From JAAAOZ01 sp964496595 (GTDB lineage: Bacteria; Chloroflexota; Anaerolineae; B4-G1; SLSP01), in the NCBI GenBank assembly GCA_964496595.1, contig CAZCAI010000185.1:1-8046 (forward strand): a stretch of 8,046 nt of DNA, given 5' to 3'. Position numbers and translations under genes: made by a program. The notes under the pieces were generated by a model, which saw nothing but the letters and a program-made list of their open reading frames with translations, searched no databases and was not told the origin of the DNA. Shown in pieces: positions 1 through 6,343 of this stretch; position 1 is the stretch's first letter; each line of letters begins with the position of its first letter.

Positions 1-98
1 TTGTGTATTCATACCCTCATGAATCCCACAGATCTCTTATTTGTCAAAAGTCCAAGTTAAAAGCATCTACTCACAAAACTAAACTGATACCGTAGGTT

Positions 99-167
99 TA
101 GCCTCCGAAGGAGGCTGCGCTCTCTTAGCCCGGATGTTTACGTCCGGGCGGGGGGATGCACAACCCC
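99..167. repeat. Block of tandem short hairpins, possible dispersed repeat or structured RNA
   Basis: Two perfect stems follow each other. AGCCTCC (100-106) pairs with GGAGGCT (110-116) across a GAA loop. GCCCGGA (128-134) pairs with TCCGGGC (143-149) across an 8-base loop. Both stems are preceded by TTAG. A weaker third pairing is GGGG (152-155) with CCCC (164-167). Such compact GC-rich stems in non-coding DNA suit a REP-like repeat or a small structured RNA. No family is recognised and orientation is unknown. Confidence 0.5.
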
Positions 168-266
168 ACGCCTATTGATGTTTCACCTGATTTCCTATGA
201 GAGCCAATAAGGGGACGTTACGCCGCTTTGCTTCGTAGCTGATTACAAACTACTATACAAACAGAA

Positions 267-304
267 GCCGGTATCCGTCATAGAAAGCGCCGACGGATAC
301 CGGC
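267..304 (-). terminator. Hairpin terminator of coaX
   Basis: GCCGGTATCCGTC (267-279) and GACGGATACCGGC (292-304) form a perfect 13-bp stem with a 12-base loop. On the minus strand it begins about 21 bases after the coaX TGA stop and is followed by TTCTGTTTG, a moderately U-rich tail. Position, stem strength and tail fit an intrinsic terminator for leftward transcription. Confidence 0.75.
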
Positions 305-325
305 GATGGGAATCGACGTGCAAGT

Positions 326-1114
326 TCAGCGGTGACGATTCTGGTTGCGCAGTCCGATGCGACGCAGGCCCTCCAAGGTGAGCCACGGATCCTGGGCGTC
401 GAAGCTGTCGGTGAGGGGCGCGATGACACGCGAGAGGCCGCCCGTCGCGATGACGGGGACGGGCACCGCCGTCTCATCCTCCATCTCTGCGCGGATGCGG
501 GCGATGAGGCGCTCGACAAGGCCGGCATAGCCGAAGAGGATGCCGGATTGGAGCGCGGAGATGGTGTCCGTGCCGATGGCGCGCGCGGGCGTCGCCAGGT
601 CGATTTGGGGCAGTTGGGCCGTACCGCCCGCCAGCGCCGCCGCCGTCAGGTTGACGCCAGGCGCAATCGCGACGCCCAAGAAGACCGCGTCCGCCGAGAC
701 GGCGGTGAAGGTCGTCGCCGTGCCGAAATCGACGATGATGCAAGCGCCCTCGAAGTGGGCGTAGCCGGCCACCGCGTTGGCGATCAGATCGGCGCCGACC
801 TCCGCCGGGTTCTGCACCGCGAAGGTCAATCCGGTGTCGACCTCGTGGCTGACCAACAGCGGTCGCTGGCCCGTCTGGGCGCGGAGCATCTCCTGCATGC
901 GGCCCGTCAGCGGCGGCACGACGCTGCTGAGCACCACCTCCGAAAACGAGGTCGTCGCCAGATCCGTCTCGCCCAGGAGGGAGCGGAAGAGCATCCCGTA
1001 CTCATCCGGCATCTTATCCCGGACGGTTCGCACGCGCCAATGGTGGCGCCACGTCTCGCCATCGTGAATGCCAAAGACGATGTTGGTGTTTCCAATGTCC
1101 GCAACTAATAGCAT
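326..1114 (-). CDS. coaX: Type III pantothenate kinase (CoaX)
   Basis: This enzyme phosphorylates pantothenate with ATP, the first step of coenzyme A synthesis, in the cytoplasm. The 262-residue length is normal for the family, an ASKHA-fold kinase that works as a dimer and usually needs a monovalent cation. The N-terminal phosphate-binding motif DIGNTN is at residues 6-11. The GAD motif with the likely catalytic Asp is at 107-109, the second nucleotide-binding motif DFGTATT at 129-135, and a glycine-rich TGGLS at 224-228. One oddity is that the family motif is usually GADR, but residue 110 here is Leu. The ATG start is supported by GGAGG four bases upstream, which is short spacing, and by DIGNTN lying right at the N terminus as is typical. 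It appears to be transcribed alone: a 221-base gap with a repeat separates it from the gene upstream, and a hairpin terminator follows. Confidence 0.95.
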   Translation of the reverse strand: MLLVADIGNTNIVFGIHDGETWRHHWRVRTVRDKMPDEYGMLFRSLLGETDLATTSFSEVVLSSVVPPLTGRMQEMLRAQTGQRPLLVSHEVDTGLTFAVQNPAEVGADLIANAVAGYAHFEGACIIVDFGTATTFTAVSADAVFLGVAIAPGVNLTAAALAGGTAQLPQIDLATPARAIGTDTISALQSGILFGYAGLVERLIARIRAEMEDETAVPVPVIATGGLSRVIAPLTDSFDAQDPWLTLEGLRRIGLRNQNRHR

Positions 1115-1181
1115 AGGGCCTCCGGGTTAAGCGTATTGCGTAAAACGTGAGGTGTAACATTTCAGAGTTCTAGACTTCTTG

Positions 1182-1309
1182 GCTCACGGATAAACACGGA
1201 TTAACACAGATATTTTTTGATTTTTATGTTGGCGGTAAAGCACACCCAACTGGGGAATTGCTCCGGCGGAAGATCTAAAAATCCGTGTGATCCGTGAAAA
1301 TCTGTGAGC
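1182..1309. repeat. Imperfect inverted repeat built of CACGGAT/ACACGGAT units
   Basis: The left arm (about 1182-1216) carries CACGGAT, CACGGATTAA and CACAGAT in tandem. The right arm (about 1278-1309) carries the complement, with ATCCGTG twice and ATCTGTG once. Aligned as an inverted repeat, the arms share most positions, including GCTCAC at one edge and GTGAGC at the other, around a centre of about 60 bases. It fills most of the gap between coaX and the gene upstream. This looks like a member of a dispersed, MITE-like repeat family; a role in termination or mRNA stability is possible but unproven. Confidence 0.6.
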
Positions 1310-1335
1310 TATTTTCAAAAAGTTTCACCGAGAAC

Positions 1336-2055
1336 TTACAAATCTTTGAAGTAGCGCACGACGGGCAGCCCGATAAATCCGACCTTCTCATACGCTCGCC
1401 GCGCGGGCGCGTGGCCGGGATCGCCGCCGGTCTCGACGGTAGCCATTTTCATCCCGCGCTCCTTCATCTTCTCCAGCGCGACGCGATTAAGTTCGGCGCC
1501 GATGCCGTGGTTTTGATAATCGGGATGGACGGCGAGGAGGTAGATCTCGCCGATCTCTTTCTCGTCATCCAACTCACACGAGACAAAGCCGACCACGGCG
1601 TCGTCCACCTCGGCCACCCAGGTGATCTTCTCCGCGTCGGTGCACGCCTTCTCCACCACCTCGCGCTGGCTGGCTCGCCAATCGGGCCAGATAAGATGGT
1701 AGATATCCGGCCCTAGCACCTGCTGAAACGACTCGAAAACCGGCTCCCACGCCAAGAGGGACAGCTCGACCACGGCGTCGAGGTCGTCAGCGCGGAAAGG
1801 GCGAATGTGAAAATCCATCAATGTCGCCACGTCCTCATCCAAATCGGCTACGTCATAATGCGGGGGAATACGTCGCGAAGCTAAGAGCTGTCGAAACTCC
1901 CACAGCGTCATCTCCGCCAATTCGCGCGCCTTGCCGATAGACAATCGCCCTTCGGCATATAGGTACACGGCCAGCTCTACCCGCAATTCTCCAATCGTCA
2001 GGCGGGCGGTATCCAAAATATCCTGTGGTATCTCTAAAGTGCTGATTGTGCTCAT
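1336..2055 (-). CDS. UPF0175 domain fused to a GNAT N-acetyltransferase
   Basis: The protein has 239 residues in two parts. Residues about 10-79 match the UPF0175 pattern: an ELAVYLYAEGRLSIGKA helix, a second helix with LWEFRQLLASRRI, then PHYDVADLDEDVATL. UPF0175 proteins are small, helix-turn-helix-like and often sit beside PIN-type toxins as presumed antitoxins. Residues 80-239 form a complete GNAT domain that would move an acetyl group from acetyl-CoA to an amine. Its acetyl-CoA loop is QNHGIG (181-186), preceded by IYLLAVHPDY, and its C-terminal motif is GGDPGHAPARRAYEKVGF (210-227). The GNAT part begins exactly at an internal Met80 with no linker. The ATG at 2055 is backed by AAAGGA eight bases upstream. 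The acceptor substrate cannot be predicted. The domain calls are firm; the joint function is not, and a sequencing indel joining two genes is not excluded. Confidence 0.85.
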   Translation of the reverse strand: MSTISTLEIPQDILDTARLTIGELRVELAVYLYAEGRLSIGKARELAEMTLWEFRQLLASRRIPPHYDVADLDEDVATLMDFHIRPFRADDLDAVVELSLLAWEPVFESFQQVLGPDIYHLIWPDWRASQREVVEKACTDAEKITWVAEVDDAVVGFVSCELDDEKEIGEIYLLAVHPDYQNHGIGAELNRVALEKMKERGMKMATVETGGDPGHAPARRAYEKVGFIGLPVVRYFKDL

Positions 2056-2093
2056 TCTCCACGTCCTTTCTTATGCGAGGTCAGACTTATAAT

Positions 2094-2139
2094 GTGCAAC
2101 GCACTCACCCTCGAAAATCCACTGGCAAGTGCGTTGCAC
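2094..2139 (-). terminator. Inverted repeat after the GH65 gene, possible terminator
   Basis: GTGCAACGCACT (2094-2105) and AGTGCGTTGCAC (2128-2139) form a perfect 12-bp stem with a 22-base loop. It lies 13 bases after the stop of the GH65 phosphorylase gene and before the next gene. On the minus strand the stem is followed by ATTATAAG, AT-rich but not a true U-tract. A terminator or mRNA-stabilising hairpin is likely; a dispersed repeat is the alternative. Confidence 0.5.
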
Positions 2140-2152
2140 CCAGTCAACTGAT

Positions 2153-4522
2153 CTAGTACCCCTCCTCTGTGGGAGGATAAATAAGCACCTGCGATGCGCC
2201 CGGCGCGATGGCGCGGCCGGCGACGCGGACGGGCATCGCGGCGGGGTTGTCCTCGGCGGCGGTGACCTTGACGTGCTCGTGGTCGACCTCGACATCTAAG
2301 ACATTATCGCGCACGACCAATCGGAACGCGACTTTCTCCCACGCCTCCGGCAGGGCCGGCTCAAACGCGAGGTGATCCTCGGTCACGTTGAGGCCGGCAA
2401 AGCCCAGCACGATCATCTGCCAGACCGCGCCCGCGGCCGCCGTGTGAATCCCGCCCAAGAACGAGCCGCCGCTCATCACCTTCTTGCTCGCGTTGTAGAG
2501 ATCGATGGTCGAGGCCTCCCAGAAGTAGTCATAGGCCTCCTGCTCATAGCCGGCGCCGGCCCACGTCGCCACCAGCGCGTGGACGGAGGGGCTGAGCGAG
2601 GAGCCGTGCTCGGTGTGCGGCTCGTAGTAGTCGTAGTTCGCGCGCTTCACCTCCACGGGGAAGAGATCCTTGTGCAGCGCCAGCAGTTGGACGACATCCG
2701 CCTGCTTGAGCACCTGCGCGTGGACGGCGACGCCGTTGGGCCAGCCCCAATACTCCTCCGGGTCGATGAGACGCTCGCGGGCCTCCTCCGGCCGGATGTC
2801 CTCCAGCTCGAAGAAGCCGTCGCACTGCTCGATCAGCAGCGTGTCGGGATCAGGCGCCGGCAGGTAGATCAGCTCGACCATCTCCCGCCAGTTGGCGAGG
2901 TCGCCCTCGTCCAACCCCAGGCGCGCCATCAGCGCCGCCAGCGCCGCCGGCGCGCGCGCCTGCATCCGCTCGTGGAAGATCAGCGCCCGCTCCAGCGCGA
3001 ACTTGGCCTGGTAGTTGGTGAAGGCGTTGTTGTCCACGTTCTCGTGATATTCATCGGGGCCGAGCAGGCGGATGAACTCGTAGCGGCGCTTATCCTTCTT
3101 GAAGTAGGCGTGCGAGACCAAAAACTGCGCCACCTCGAAGGCGATCTCCGCGCCGCACTCGACGACAAAGTCCCAATCCGCCGTGGCCACGTCATAGAGC
3201 CACAGCGCGTAGACGATGTCGGGCGAGATGTGAATCTGCCAATCGTTAAAGTGGTTGCGGATTTTGCGCCCGGTCAGCACGTTGGTGAAGAAATAATCGG
3301 GGAACAGCTCCTCGCCCGTCTTGCCGCTCGTCCAGGCATAATAAGCGCCATAATAACCCAGGCGCGCCGCTTTCTGGCGGGCGCCGTCTAAGGTCTCATA
3401 GCGATAGGCCAGGATGTTGCGGGCGACCTCCGGCTGCGTGTACAAAAACATCGGCAGATTGAAGATCTCCTGATCCCAAAACGCCGCGCCCTGATAGACC
3501 TGGCACGAGAGGCCGCGCGCGCCGATGGGCAGGCGGGCGTGCGTGGGCGTGGCGATGATGTTCTGGTAGAGGTTGAAGCGCGTGACCACCTGCGCCTCCA
3601 GCGCCTCATCCTCGCGGCCCGTTTTCCCTTCGATTTGGATATCGCTGGCCGCCCAGATCTCATCCCAGCGGGCCGCGTGCGCCGCTTTGAGCGCGTCGAA
3701 GCCCGCATCCAAGGCCGCTTCGGCATCCGCCAACGCCGTCTCGCGGGGCGAATCCACGTCGTTGCTCGTGTAGATCACCGCGACCTTTTCCATCGTCACC
3801 TTCTCGCCCGGCTGGAGGTGAAAATCGATCTCCCGCATAATACGTCGCTCGCCCTGGATGACTCGTTCATCCGTCGGCGCCGGCCCATCTAACCGGATGC
3901 CCGTCACCACATCGATCTGGATGCCGAACTCGACCGTCTCGGTCTCGATGGCCAAGAACGGCGCCTCTGGATCATCGAAGTGCAGCGGCTCGTAGCGCTT
4001 GAAGTGCTCGCCGTTCAGGCTCCAGACGCGCCCATCGATGCCGGTGACCAGCGAGACATTGGTCTCGGCCTCCGCCTCGAAGCTGTAGCGCATCGCGATG
4101 ATGTGGAGGTTGTCGTAGCTGGCGAACTTCTCGACCTCCAACGTGATCGGCCCGCCCTGCTCGCCGGCCCAGCTCTGCCGCCGGGAGAAACAACCGTGGC
4201 GCAGATCGAGCTGGCGGGCGTAGTCGCGCGTCTCGCCCGTGAAGTGCGAGAGCAGCTCGCCGCCCACCATCAAGCGCGTGTAGAGGCCATTGGGCGCGTT
4301 GCACAACTCGCGCCACTTGCTATCCGCCGCCGTATCGAAGGTGTCGGTGACGATGCAGGCGACGTAGCGGTCGGCCTCCCACTCCGCAAAGGTGCCGCGA
4401 TAGCCCAAATAGCCGTTGCCGATCATAAAATTGCTGCCGGTGGTGACCAACTGCTCCGCATCGAAGCTCCGCTCCGCGATCTCCCAGCCGGGTTCCGTGT
4501 AGAGATTGTTCTGTAGCTTCAT
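2153..4522 (-). CDS. Glycoside hydrolase family 65 disaccharide phosphorylase
   Basis: GH65 phosphorylases split an alpha-linked glucose disaccharide with inorganic phosphate, giving beta-glucose 1-phosphate plus the other sugar, in the cytoplasm. At 789 residues the protein is full length. An N-terminal beta-sandwich (about 1-270) leads to the (alpha/alpha)6 barrel. YQGAAFWDQEIF (343-354) is a conserved substrate-site segment. The presumed general acid is Glu491 in GPDEYHEN (488-495). LKQADVV (605-611) and HGSSLS (639-644), with GGIH (690-693), are conserved active-site and phosphate-binding stretches. No signal peptide is seen. The specificity loop reads NDWQIHISPDI (426-436), which resembles kojibiose- or nigerose-type enzymes more than classical maltose phosphorylase, but I cannot fix the substrate. 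GAGGAG lies 11 bases before the ATG. The mutase gene ends 36 bases upstream, so the two should be cotranscribed and act in sequence. Confidence 0.93.
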   Translation of the reverse strand: MKLQNNLYTEPGWEIAERSFDAEQLVTTGSNFMIGNGYLGYRGTFAEWEADRYVACIVTDTFDTAADSKWRELCNAPNGLYTRLMVGGELLSHFTGETRDYARQLDLRHGCFSRRQSWAGEQGGPITLEVEKFASYDNLHIIAMRYSFEAEAETNVSLVTGIDGRVWSLNGEHFKRYEPLHFDDPEAPFLAIETETVEFGIQIDVVTGIRLDGPAPTDERVIQGERRIMREIDFHLQPGEKVTMEKVAVIYTSNDVDSPRETALADAEAALDAGFDALKAAHAARWDEIWAASDIQIEGKTGREDEALEAQVVTRFNLYQNIIATPTHARLPIGARGLSCQVYQGAAFWDQEIFNLPMFLYTQPEVARNILAYRYETLDGARQKAARLGYYGAYYAWTSGKTGEELFPDYFFTNVLTGRKIRNHFNDWQIHISPDIVYALWLYDVATADWDFVVECGAEIAFEVAQFLVSHAYFKKDKRRYEFIRLLGPDEYHENVDNNAFTNYQAKFALERALIFHERMQARAPAALAALMARLGLDEGDLANWREMVELIYLPAPDPDTLLIEQCDGFFELEDIRPEEARERLIDPEEYWGWPNGVAVHAQVLKQADVVQLLALHKDLFPVEVKRANYDYYEPHTEHGSSLSPSVHALVATWAGAGYEQEAYDYFWEASTIDLYNASKKVMSGGSFLGGIHTAAAGAVWQMIVLGFAGLNVTEDHLAFEPALPEAWEKVAFRLVVRDNVLDVEVDHEHVKVTAAEDNPAAMPVRVAGRAIAPGASQVLIYPPTEEGY

Positions 4523-4558
4523 TTTTATGCTGTCTCCTCACTGCTGCCTTGTACTCGT

Positions 4559-5029
4559 CTACCCGGCCGCCAAAATCTCGTCCAGGTCGATGTCGGCGGT
4601 CGAATCGTAGCGGTAGTGCGCCCTGCCCACGCGCTCCTCCGGCCCGATGCCGACNNNNNNNNNNNNNNNNNNNNNNNNNNNNNNNNNNNNNNNNNNNNNN
4701 NNNNNNNNNNNNNNNNNNNNNNNNNNNNNNNNNNNNNNNNNNNNNNNNNNNNNNTCCTCGGTGATCTCCTCCAGTGACTCTTGATAATAGCCGTTCTTGC
4801 GGGCCATCATCTCCTGGATATCCTCTTCCGTGTACTCGTCCTTGTGATCGCCCAGCAAGAGCATCAAAGACTGGCGGCGGGAGACGCCGCGCAATTGCTC
4901 GTTATCCTCTCGCGTGAAGGAGATCCCCTCCTCCTCAGCCAATCGCTTCCATCCCAGGAAGTGATACTCGGCGGTATCGGTGAGCACGCCGTCCAAATCT
5001 AAGATAAAGGCTCGAATCGCGGTTCCCAT
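4559..5029 (-). CDS. pgmB: Beta-phosphoglucomutase, HAD family (core missing in assembly gap)
   Basis: The enzyme converts beta-glucose 1-phosphate to glucose 6-phosphate through beta-glucose 1,6-bisphosphate, with magnesium. The first 91 residues are clear: the HAD motif DLDGV (11-15) with nucleophile Asp11 and acid/base Asp13, then TDTAEYHFLGW (17-27) and LRGVSR, all hallmarks of beta-PGM rather than other HAD phosphatases. The last 31 residues (VGIGPEERVG to the stop) match the family C terminus. Between them lies the 100-N gap. Known beta-PGMs have about 220 residues, so roughly 95 should be missing, more than the 33 codons the Ns represent. The missing part would carry the remaining HAD motifs. 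The start is firm: AAAGGAG sits seven bases before the ATG. It is the first gene of the operon with the GH65 phosphorylase, whose product it uses. Confidence 0.9.
   Translation of the reverse strand: MGTAIRAFILDLDGVLTDTAEYHFLGWKRLAEEEGISFTREDNEQLRGVSRRQSLMLLLGDHKDEYTEEDIQEMMARKNGYYQESLEEITEXXXXXXXXXXXXXXXXXXXXXXXXXXXXXXXXXXVGIGPEERVGRAHYRYDSTADIDLDEILAAG
4655..4754. other. Assembly gap of 100 N
   Basis: Exactly 100 consecutive N interrupt the beta-phosphoglucomutase gene. This round number is the usual placeholder for a gap of unknown size, so coordinates across it are not true distances. Comparison with the length of known beta-phosphoglucomutases suggests about 280-290 bases are really missing. 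Confidence 0.95.
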
Positions 5030-5134
5030 GTTTACACTCCTTTTTGGTGATTTGATAAAAATTCGAGGGCTTTGCAGACCACATCCCTAACTATCGCAGG
5101 GCGACACCCAGCATGCGTTGGGATAACATTTATA

Positions 5135-5162
5135 AGTGTAGCGTGATTTCAGCATGATGCAA
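5135..5162 (-). promoter_or_regulatory. Possible sigma-70-type promoter of the pgmB-GH65 operon
   Basis: On the minus strand TTGCAT (plus 5157-5162) and TACACT (plus 5135-5140) are 16 bases apart, each matching four of six consensus positions. They lie about 105 bases before the pgmB start, just downstream of the hairpin at 5167-5193. The match is weak and no transcript evidence exists. Confidence 0.3.
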
Positions 5163-5166
5163 TTGG

Positions 5167-5193
5167 GGGGATTTCACTAATCGTGAAAGCCCC
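5167..5193. repeat. Short-loop hairpin between the methyltransferase and pgmB
   Basis: GGGGATTTCAC (5167-5177) pairs with GTGAAAGCCCC (5183-5193) over a five-base loop, with a single mismatch (5171/5189). It sits between two minus-strand operons and just upstream of the possible pgmB promoter. It could end the upstream transcript, although no U-tract follows on the minus strand, or serve as an operator for the sugar operon. Confidence 0.5.
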
Positions 5194-5196
5194 TTG

Positions 5197-5252
5197 GCAG
5201 TTTTGGCCCTGCGCCGTGAGGGGGAAAAAGATCGTGAGGATGCCAAAACTGC
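5197..5252. repeat. Second inverted repeat between the methyltransferase and pgmB
   Basis: GCAGTTTTGGC (5197-5207) and GCCAAAACTGC (5242-5252) are perfect 11-base inverted copies separated by 34 bases. They lie about 50 bases after the methyltransferase stop and four bases from the hairpin at 5167-5193. Possible roles are a terminator or a pair of operator half-sites; nothing in the sequence decides. Confidence 0.45.
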
Positions 5253-5301
5253 ATCTTCGCTTCGAGGGATTCGAGGGAAAAGAGGGCAGCGCCGAGCGAT
5301 G

Positions 5302-5793
5302 CTACGACCGGCGCCGAAGTTTCTGGGCGATGCCCAGGAGGATGTTCAAGCGGGGCACGTCGCGACGATAGGCATCGTAATCCGCGCCGAATTTCTCAAC
5401 CAGTTCCTGATCTTCGACGCGGGTGATGCGGTCGATGCTGAGGATACCGATCGCGCCCACGAGGACGACGAGCCAATGCTGGCTGACCAACATCGCCGCC
5501 GGGTACATCAGCATCCAGCCCAGGTAGAGGGGATGGCGCACGAGGCCGTAGATGCCGCGCGTCACCACCACCGTGGTCGACGTGAAGTCGTCCGAGGCTT
5601 GGGGACGCCCCGCGCGTCGCAGTGTGCTCATCGCTAAGACGATGAGCAGGCTCCCCACCCCGACGAGGAGATTGCCCAGCACAAAGAGCGCCTGGCTCGC
5701 CGGGCTATGGAAGTAAAAGATGAAGAGCAACCAGCAGAGCACCGTCGTTGCCCCGGCGCCGATAAAGGCCAGCGTACCGGTTCGCAGCTTCAT
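5302..5793 (-). CDS. Isoprenylcysteine carboxyl methyltransferase-like membrane protein
   Basis: The 163-residue integral membrane protein shows the signature of the ICMT/PEMT superfamily. GIYGLVRHPLYLGWML (80-95) has the conserved RHP-Y stretch that contacts S-adenosylmethionine. Near the C terminus VEDQELVEKFGADYDAYRRDVPR (126-148) holds the conserved Glu and the Y-x-x-Y/R-x-x-VPR ending. Hydrophobic segments lie at about 8-28, 35-57 and 95-120. Family members methylate a prenylated, lipid or small-molecule acceptor; bacterial ones mostly have unknown substrates and lack prenylated proteins, so the name describes the fold. The start codon is nine bases after the stop of the preceding gene, and the SD-like AGGGGG overlaps that stop, pointing to coupled translation. 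Confidence 0.85.
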   Translation of the reverse strand: MKLRTGTLAFIGAGATTVLCWLLFIFYFHSPASQALFVLGNLLVGVGSLLIVLAMSTLRRAGRPQASDDFTSTTVVVTRGIYGLVRHPLYLGWMLMYPAAMLVSQHWLVVLVGAIGILSIDRITRVEDQELVEKFGADYDAYRRDVPRLNILLGIAQKLRRRS

Positions 5794-5802
5794 AATCGCC
5801 CC

Positions 5803-6216
5803 CTAGAATCCAAAATCGGGCCAGCGCGCCACGAGAATGGCTGCCAAAATCGCGGCGTTGATGAGGATCGCGACCGCGCCCTGGTTATCCAGTTCGCGCA
5901 TCGTGCCATCCCAGAAGAGGAGGAAGATGACGGCGGAAAAGGCAGCCGCGCCCACAACCACGGAGCGCCACCAGGCCCGCCCCAGGAAGACGCCCAAGCC
6001 GCTCACCATAAATCCGAGCGCGGCCAGCACACACACCGCACTCGCCAGCGAGCGGGTCGCTTCATCGCCCAGGCCCAGGAGCTTGGAGAACGACCAAGCG
6101 CCGTCGGGCCAGGTCATCCCCGGTTGCAACTCGAAGCGCCGTCGGCTCTGGCCAAAGTACAGCAGATGAACAAGTCCGTGCAAGATGAAAAACGCGCCAG
6201 TGATGAATCTCAGCAA
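5803..6216 (-). CDS. Small four-helix membrane protein, unknown function
   Basis: This 137-residue protein is strongly hydrophobic, with likely transmembrane helices at about 3-21, 57-79, 83-102 and 112-131. A polar loop (22-56) carries RRRFELQPGMTWPDGAWSF. I do not recognise a catalytic motif, and a general DoxX-like four-helix resemblance is too weak to name. The start codon is TTG (6216-6214): it is preceded at seven bases by AGGAG, and no better ATG gives a first helix. It is the first gene of a pair with the methyltransferase-like protein, nine bases apart, so they probably share a membrane-related role. An AT-rich inverted repeat lies upstream. Confidence 0.75.
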   Translation of the reverse strand: MLRFITGAFFILHGLVHLLYFGQSRRRFELQPGMTWPDGAWSFSKLLGLGDEATRSLASAVCVLAALGFMVSGLGVFLGRAWWRSVVVGAAAFSAVIFLLFWDGTMRELDNQGAVAILINAAILAAILVARWPDFGF

Positions 6217-6273
6217 GATGTAGCTCCTCAGAAAATAAACAAATCAGTAAATAGGCAAATACCAAATCACTAG

Positions 6274-6343
6274 ATTTAGAATTGCGAATTTGGAATTCAG
6301 AATCTTTACTCAATAGCATTATTCGTAATTCGCAATTCTAAAT
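6274..6343. repeat. AT-rich inverted repeat of AATTCGCAATTCTA type
   Basis: ATTTAGAATTGCGAATT (6274-6290) and AATTCGCAATTCTAAAT (6327-6343) are perfect 17-base inverted copies. A further four base pairs (6293-6296 with 6321-6324) extend the stem inward. A second module, AATTTGGAATT (6287-6297), has its inverted copy AATTCCAAATT at 6341-6351, so the modules are shuffled rather than simply mirrored. This suits a small dispersed repeat or MITE. It ends where the plus-strand gene remnant begins. Confidence 0.65.

Larger units (their letters stand above)
1..325. other. Non-coding left flank downstream of coaX
   Basis: I see no credible gene in this stretch. The short reading frames that enter it are out-of-frame shadows of coaX. 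It holds a block of tandem hairpins (about 99-167) and the coaX terminator hairpin (267-304), each listed separately. The part between them (170-260) has only a weak possible stem, GTAG/CTAC, around 236-254. No tRNA cloverleaf was recognised. Confidence 0.6.

Noticed and set aside
332..1108. Plus-strand reading frame of 258 codons opposite coaX
   Set aside because: It lies wholly antisense to a clear CoaX gene and is rich in Arg, Asp and Ala, as expected of a GC-driven shadow; no domain is visible.
1294..1716. Plus-strand frame of 140 codons opposite the GNAT domain
   Set aside because: It is antisense to a well-supported GNAT domain; its His/Leu/Asp-rich peptide is the mirror of that gene.
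2372..3391. Plus-strand reading frame of 339 codons opposite the GH65 gene
   Set aside because: Its length comes from the GC-rich codon pattern of the GH65 gene. The translation is low-complexity (Arg, Val, Leu, Asp) without motifs.
5194..5637. Plus-strand frame running from the intergenic gap into the methyltransferase region
   Set aside because: Most of it is antisense to the methyltransferase-like gene, and the composition is Arg/His/Asp-rich without a ribosome site or motif.
5707..6273. Plus-strand frame of 188 codons opposite the membrane gene pair
   Set aside because: It is antisense to two clear membrane proteins, highly charged, and has no recognisable family.
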